From Oxytricha trifallax (Eukaryota > Ciliophora > Spirotrichea > Sporadotrichida > Oxytrichidae): 64,000 nucleotides of DNA. Both the position numbers and the translations under genes were made by a program. The notes beneath the pieces were generated by a model. That model was not told the origin of the DNA, searched no databases, and saw nothing but the letters and a program-made list of their open reading frames with translations. The stretch spans positions 100,512 to 164,511 of the forward strand of contig ARYC01000255.1 of assembly GCA_000711775.1 (NCBI GenBank). The letters are read 5' to 3'. Below are positions 58,959 through 64,000 of the stretch, in pieces; within the stretch, counting starts at the first letter, position 1, and the number at the start of each line of letters is the position of its first letter.

Positions 58959-61403
58959 AAATTGTTTAAATAAAATAGAAAAGAGAGTCATATTAATCAA
59001 TCTTATTAGTAATTAGAAGGTATTTCACCTTATTTTTTATAACACCATATCTCCATCATTACTCTATATGTTTCTTTTTTCCCTTTTTATCCCAATTTAC
59101 TGTTTGCAAAACCATTTTTTCCAAGCTCTTCTTTAATTACTGGAAGAGGTATTTTTTCAAAATTTGGCTTTTATTTTTCATAACAAATCTTATCAATTAT
59201 GCAATCATCATTGTCTTAATTTTATGTTACTTTTTTAAGTTACCCAAATTCATCTTTAATGAATTGTTATGTATTCTATAGATAATTTCCTTTGATATCA
59301 GTCATTAAAATATCATCTTCTTGCTTTATTTGTTAATTTGATTATTCAGACTTAATTTTATAATTTTGCTTTTGCTTCTATTAGAATTCTTTAACTTCCT
59401 TTTCTTGTAAATGAATGAAGTGCTCCATATCCTTACTTAAACGAGTCTTTTGCATTAAATTATTGACTCTTATATTGAACTGATTAGTGTATTCACATTT
59501 TATAATACCATCTTCAACTTTTATTACATTATTCCCCACTTCAAATTTGTTCCTAGGTTGAAATAGAGACTAAGTTTTAAGTTTGATTTCTTAAGGATTT
59601 TCACTAGCAGCTACTTCTGATGCTTAAGTTATATCAACTTTATCTTATTAGTCTAGCTTCTTTTTCCCTGACTGATTATCTTTCTTTTTCTTTGGTTTTT
59701 CTGATTTCAAATTTCCATCCTCAGGATTTCTATTCGTTCGCTGTCGTTTTTTCAATTCTTTTTGAGTAATATCCCAGAGCTCATAGATATGTTAGCCTTC
59801 TTCTCTCTTCTTTCTTTCACTCAACCACGTATGGAATCGTTTATCTTTTATAGAGCCTTTACTAATGCGAAGAATGATTCTTCTCTTTCTTGTTACTTTG
59901 TCATCTTCAAAAAACCAATCAGCTGGCTCTACTCCATCTAAGATACCTGTCGTTTATACTTCTTACTCTTCTAAATTTGTTAGAAACGGTTATTACGATT
60001 GTAAGTAGAGTTGTTAACGTTCTTCAAAATTGTCTTCAGGTTTTTTACCAAGATTCATGTCCACATTTAAGTCAAATAATTGATCTTCTTGCTCTTCGTT
60101 TTTGCTTCTTCTCTTGTTTTTCTTGTTATCTGAATTCTTTAATATATTTGAAACCAGAGATAGTTAAATCCTCTCATTTTGAACATAAGTCTAAGTTTGA
60201 GCTATTTCTTGTTGTTAAGATCCCTATGCTATATTTCTCCAATAATTTACATCAATTTAAGGCTTTTCATGTAAAAATCCTGGCACCTCTTTTGAATCAG
60301 CAGTTAGAAAATTATCACAATCCAGAAAATTGTTGAGTTTCTCAAGATCAACATTTTTGTAAACATCTCTCTTTCCCATTGCTTTTCTTTTCCGGCGGCA
60401 TCCACTTTTTGACAAATCAACTTTTGAGGGAGTCTTTTAAGAATAATTGTCATCATCAGTTCTATTCACAGAGGAATATGTCATTGTGGGATCAGAAGAA
60501 TAAGCCTTAGTGTCATCGTTTTAGCTATCTGATTATGATTGCTTATTAATTTGCTTGGTTAATTAAATTTGTGTTTAGAGCATAAGCTACTCTTTCTTTC
60601 TTTTTATGGCTTCCATCATCATGTCAAGTTATTTCATTTCATCATTTATTGGATATTAACTCTAAGCCATAATTTTCTGAGGTCTAGGCCTATGTTCAAT
60701 CATTTATTCAACATCGTCTGCATTTTTTGCTTGAAATTGAATGGTAGTCTGCTTTAAGTTATCTTTAAATAGCTTATCTTCAAGTTCTTATACATCACTA
60801 TTGCTGCTTGATTAACTCTCCGATCTTTTCTTTTTACTCTTTTTAGTAGTTACCTGCTTCTACCCCCTATCATTTTACTTCTTGACAACCTTTTTATGAA
60901 TCGTAATATTACAAGAGATATTATCTCCAATAAAGTTCAATCCTCCATGCTTGTTAGACTGCAAACTTATTGAATTCTTGCCACCTTCATCTACACTTCC
61001 CTCTTTATATATTCTTGATACAACCATTTAATTTTTTGCTTGTATTTTCTGGTCATAATAATTTGTCTCGTTTATTTGCTTTAACTTATCTGTCAAAACA
61101 GACTGCTTCAATTCTTTCTCTTCAATAGCTTGAATGTCTTTTGAAAAATTTTGATATTTTTATTCAAAATTAAAAACATCAGTTTGATCTTCCTCAGAAC
61201 TTTAAGATTTGGAGTTATTTTTATTTAATCTTTGTTTGAAGAATTCTTTACTCTCTAGCTTCATAAAAAATAGTTTATAGCAAATTTACTTTGCACAAAA
61301 AGAATTAATAATTAGAAACCTTTTTGTATTGGATCAAAGTAGATTTAATTTGATATAAATTTTGATTTTGAATATTTAAATTTCAAATTTCACTTGAATT
61401 ATT
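58959..61403. other. 2.4-kb IES with 13-bp pointer, containing a complete gene
   Basis: CACTTGAATTATT occurs at 58946-58958 and 61391-61403 in the same codon phase; removal gives LPLEL-FDDFLTENEILRKR. The IES is almost filled by the minus-strand gene 58997-61264. Confidence 0.88.
58997..61264 (-). CDS. Intact 755-residue gene inside an IES: candidate germline-limited protein
   Basis: A single uninterrupted code-6 frame, no intron, from MKLESKEFFKQRLNKNNSKS to GEIPSNYQQD-stop. Highly charged, Lys/Glu/Gln-rich; basic clusters (KKSKKKRSES, GCRRKRKAMGKRD, KKNKRRSKNE, KPKKKKDNQSGKKK) look like nuclear localisation signals. A more ordered core is near PADWFFEDDKVTRKRRII, GSIKDKRFHTWLSERKKREE, HIYELWDI. 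The C-terminal 180 residues hold at least six hydrophobic-K-x-E motifs (IKVE at K582, IKCE K589, IKSE, IKQE, IKDE, IKEE K711), the SUMO-acceptor consensus. No named family recognised. Because it lies wholly within an IES it should be absent from the somatic genome and could act only before DNA elimination ends. Confidence 0.88.
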
Positions 61404-62707
61404 TGACGATTTCTTGACTGAGAATGAAATCCTCAGGAAGCGCATAGATGACAGAAAAAGTAAAAATAAGTCTCCTCTAAGAGCAAGATCATACTATTTC
61501 TTGCTTGACGGTACAAAAGAGGAAACAGATGCTAGAGTAATTTAGTATAACTATGATAAAAAGAAGTTTCTAATTGAATTCTAATCACAGGGTAAAACTC
61601 TTAGGAAATATGCAGGTAGACTAAATCTATAGTTTGTTGACTATGAAACTAGGGACTAGATTGGCTATAATTTTAATAATTTTATTATATTTAAATATTG
61701 AGCAGAGGAGGTAGTAAGCGAATAATTTAAGAAAGGAGGCTTAAAGTAAATTACTTTCTGAGAGATTATTCATAAATGAGCTAGCTAAGAAGTATGACTA
61801 CATAAAGCTACCCAAAAAATTCAAGGAAAACATTAAGAAAAAACTTGTTGTAGATTTGTCAAAGTATTAGAAAGATAAAGTAGATTTGCTTGTCATTCAA
61901 GTGGAAGCACTGTTTGTCTTTTCAATTTTGAAGTCAATTATTTTCAGTTAAATTGGAGATCCATTTATTACAAGGATAGTAGCTCAGTATAAAATTGAAG
62001 ATGACTTCGACAATTCTAAAAGCGAGTTGAACAAGCCATTCTATGCCTTAAAGTCTTACGAAGAAAATGGCAAAAAACTTGAAAAGATGCTTAATAGAGA
62101 TGAAGCTAGGCTAATTTTATAGGACTATGCCATAGTAGGAAAGAAAAGCTTTGTAGATGCCATTCAATTCCTTATTAGTTAAAATGAGGAAATCATTATT
62201 AAAACTCCTATCTTTGAGTTTCCTATACAATAGAACTTAATTGTCTACGTGTTGAACTAGCCAGAGTTTGAAGGCAAATCTGGGGAGAAATACAAACAAA
62301 AGCTAAGATGCTTCCCTGTCTAAATGCAAAATTTTATCAAGAGTTAGAGAATAATTGCAAGAAGATTTAAAGAGACGCTTGAAGTAAGATGGACTGAAAA
62401 CATTGCAAAGAAAGTTGAAAAGATTGTTGACAAAGAATTTGATTAGAATAGTAGAGAAGTCTCTAGAAAGACTTTAAATCCTTATGTCCTTAAATTATTT
62501 GAGCTTATCAGACTTTTTTAAGAGAAAAATTTATACGATAAACTTCAGTAGACTCTCGAAAGTTATCTGAAGTTCTTACTATAATTTGCTATTAGAGATG
62601 CTCATTTCAGATAATCTGCAGCTTACACTCAATTTTACTACGACTACTTTAAAGTTATCATGAATTCCCAACCTATGATCCATGTAGAAGTTAAGGTAAA
62701 AAAGTAA
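61391..62707 (+). CDS. Axonemal-type dynein heavy chain, N-terminal tail, segment 2
   Basis: From the pointer: LELFDDFLTENEILRKRIDD, SPLRARSYYFLLDGTKEE, QSQGKTLRKYAGRLNLQF, then after a short interruption (~61660-61705) FQRLFINELAKKYDYIKLP and, near the end, LYDKLQQTLESYLKFLLQFA and QPMIHVEVKVKK. The last two blocks match the dynein N-terminal region of inner-arm heavy chains (xLVLRSLxxFVxxF followed by PLFxVxL). It is cut at TBE G (62711). The rest of the chain should lie to the right of this window or elsewhere. Confidence 0.75.
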
Positions 62708-62710
62708 AAT

Positions 62711-64000
62711 CAAAACCCCAAAACCCTTTCAGTAGTTTGATTGAGTTTTTGATTGATAAAAGTAGACTATTAGTGCATACTTTATTAGGGTTTTAATAGG
62801 GTTTATGTAGGGGTTTAATGTTTAAATGTAATGTATAGTAGTGTGTATTAGAGGGGTTTTATTTTTACTATTCACTCAAACTATACCTTGGCATCATGTG
62901 CTAATTTTCTAAATTTGATATCTCCTATCCAGTTGATCATTTAGTCTATTGTTTGCTCTGCTCTGTGGTTTGGTCTTAAGATAATCTGCTCAGCCATATC
63001 TTTCATTTTACCTTTTATCTTATTCTAGTCTAGATATTGCTGTATTCTCTGCTATGAATATTTCTCTCTCTTACAGCTATAGTAATCATTTCTTGGCATA
63101 TCGCATTCACAAATAATTGCTGCTAGAGCCCATACATCCCACTTAATATCACCATCTCTCCAGTCCACCCTTTCTGGAAAAAATCCAGGAGTACAATAAA
63201 CGTTGCCAAGTCCTGAAGCTTCAACTCTTAATGATCTATTGAAATCAATTATTACTACTCTGAGAGGTGAAAAATCAAGCATAATATTCTCAGGCTTCAA
63301 GTCTCTATGAACATACCCTAAAGTGTGCAGCTCTTCAATGCCTTTGAAAACATTAGTAACAATAAGAGGTAGCTACTTTGGAACTCTTTAATCTTAAATG
63401 GAGTCTCTTAAAGTCACTTAATATAAAGGGAGACGAAAAGCAAAATGATCTTGAGAAAACAGAATTACATCGAGCTTAATTATAAATCTGCACTATCTAT
63501 CCCTAGCTTTAGTAAGAGCTTAGTACTCATTGACAAATTATAATTGATACTTGTAATCGCATTTAAAGTGGTTGAATGAATAAATCTTGTATGCGAACAG
63601 CTTATCAGTTATCACCCATTTCTCAAACTTGTCTTCAAGTATAAAATAACTTTCGTTACATTTTTTAAGGTCAATTACATTTAAAATTGAAAGCTTTAGT
63701 ACTTGTATCTTCAGAGTGATTTTAACTATATCAGAAGCTGGAAGGTTTCTCACTGCTTTAATAAGCTTATTCTTTTTCTTAACTCTTTGTTCCAAGGAAT
63801 CTAAATGGTCTCTTGGCTTTCTTTTTTGAAGGAAGACATCACCAGTCTCAGGATCTATGACTTTAAACTTCTTGCCAAGATGGTTTTATAGGTGAACTTT
63901 TAAATCCCTTGAATGATTATATTGCTTATTGCAATTAGGGCAAAAATATTTTCCATCTATCTTATCATGCTTAAGATAGAGCTTTGGCTTATTAGAATGC
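62711..64000 (-). mobile_element. TBE G (B/F family), runs off the window
   Basis: CAAAACCCCAAAACCC at 62711 after AAT, followed by the CAGTAGTTTGATTGAGTTTT end typical of TBEs B and F. The visible 1290 bp contain the 57-kDa gene only. It lies just after the last readable codons of the dynein tail, probably in or at the edge of an IES. Confidence 0.93.
62872..64000 (-). CDS. TBE G 57-kDa zinc-finger/kinase-like protein (partial, intact)
   Basis: Open in code 6 from the window edge to FE-stop at 62872. Visible order: a C2H2 finger (CPNCNKQYNHSRDLKVHLQN H), basic linker (LQKRKPRDHLDSLEQRVKKK), kinase-like domain with HRDLKPENIMLDF (catalytic loop complete), VVIIDFNRSLRVEA (DFN instead of DFG), CTPGFFPERVDWRDGD (activation segment end) and WALAAIICECDMPRND. 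A glycine-rich ATP loop is not obvious. The N-terminus lies beyond 64000. This is the best-preserved copy in the window. A DNA-binding divergent kinase is the likely nature; activity is unknown. Confidence 0.9.

Noticed and set aside
59890-60757. Plus-strand frames of 148 and 62 codons
   Set aside because: Shadows opposite the intact 755-residue minus-strand gene, which explains the sequence much better.
1-64000. Standard-code reading, tRNA/rRNA genes, CRISPR arrays, retrotransposons
   Set aside because: Known families (dynein, G3PDH, hydrolase) open only with UAA/UAG as Gln; no RNA gene, array, reverse transcriptase or LTR was recognised by eye.

Overview
The window looks like germline (micronuclear) DNA of a stichotrichous ciliate of the Oxytricha/Sterkiella/Stylonychia group. 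Three things point there. Long reading frames open only when UAA and UAG are read as glutamine and UGA is the sole stop. Genes are cut by AT-rich inserts bounded by short direct repeats (pointers). Seven ~4 kb transposons end in C4A4 telomere-like repeats and flank themselves with ANT target duplications, as Telomere-Bearing Elements (TBEs) do. The DNA is very AT-rich. I saw no tRNA, rRNA, CRISPR or prokaryotic features. The species assignment is inference.

Layout. 1-10495 is germline-limited: palindromic short elements, TBE A (4297-8365) inside an older inverted-repeat element, and no convincing gene. 10496-43191 (minus strand) is one very large, interrupted gene for a GBP/RHD3/VLIG-like large GTPase. 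Its segments run from the start codon at 43191 through a P-loop (~37570), G2 (~37280), G3 (~34990) and a C-terminal part ending at 10496. Between the segments lie TBE E (with TBE F nested inside), D, C and B plus many inverted-repeat elements. For several junctions I could find pointers that restore the frame (GCTT, TTTGAC, TAAAA, probably AGG), and removing TBE D with one AAT copy also restores it. 43310-46787 (minus) is mitochondrial FAD-dependent glycerol-3-phosphate dehydrogenase in about five segments. One of its IESs is a 370-bp element with 46-bp perfect terminal inverted repeats; a related 370-bp insert with the same ATT pointer sits in the TBE B transposase.

46992-53262 (plus) encodes the C-terminal part of a dynein heavy chain (stalk CC2, AAA5, AAA6, C-terminal domain) behind a Q/N/S-rich leader. 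53568-54430 (minus) is an ABHD17-like hydrolase. 54928-57958 (plus) is a Q/N/S-rich protein of unknown function. 58048 to ~62710 (plus) is the N-terminal tail of an axonemal-type dynein heavy chain. It is interrupted by a 2.4-kb IES (pointer CACTTGAATTATT) that carries an intact 755-codon gene on the minus strand, a strong candidate germline-limited gene. TBE G starts at 62711 and runs off the window.

TBE genes: a DD34E (IS630/Tc1-type) transposase, a '22-kDa' protein with a 26-nt intron at the same place in all five copies seen, and a '57-kDa' C2H2 zinc-finger plus kinase-like protein. TBE C has intact transposase and 22-kDa genes; TBE G has an intact visible part of the 57-kDa gene; the rest are broken. 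The transposase is presumably the activity that helps remove TBEs and IESs when the somatic genome is built (established for Oxytricha TBEs); the MDS/IES joins listed here are my own reading.
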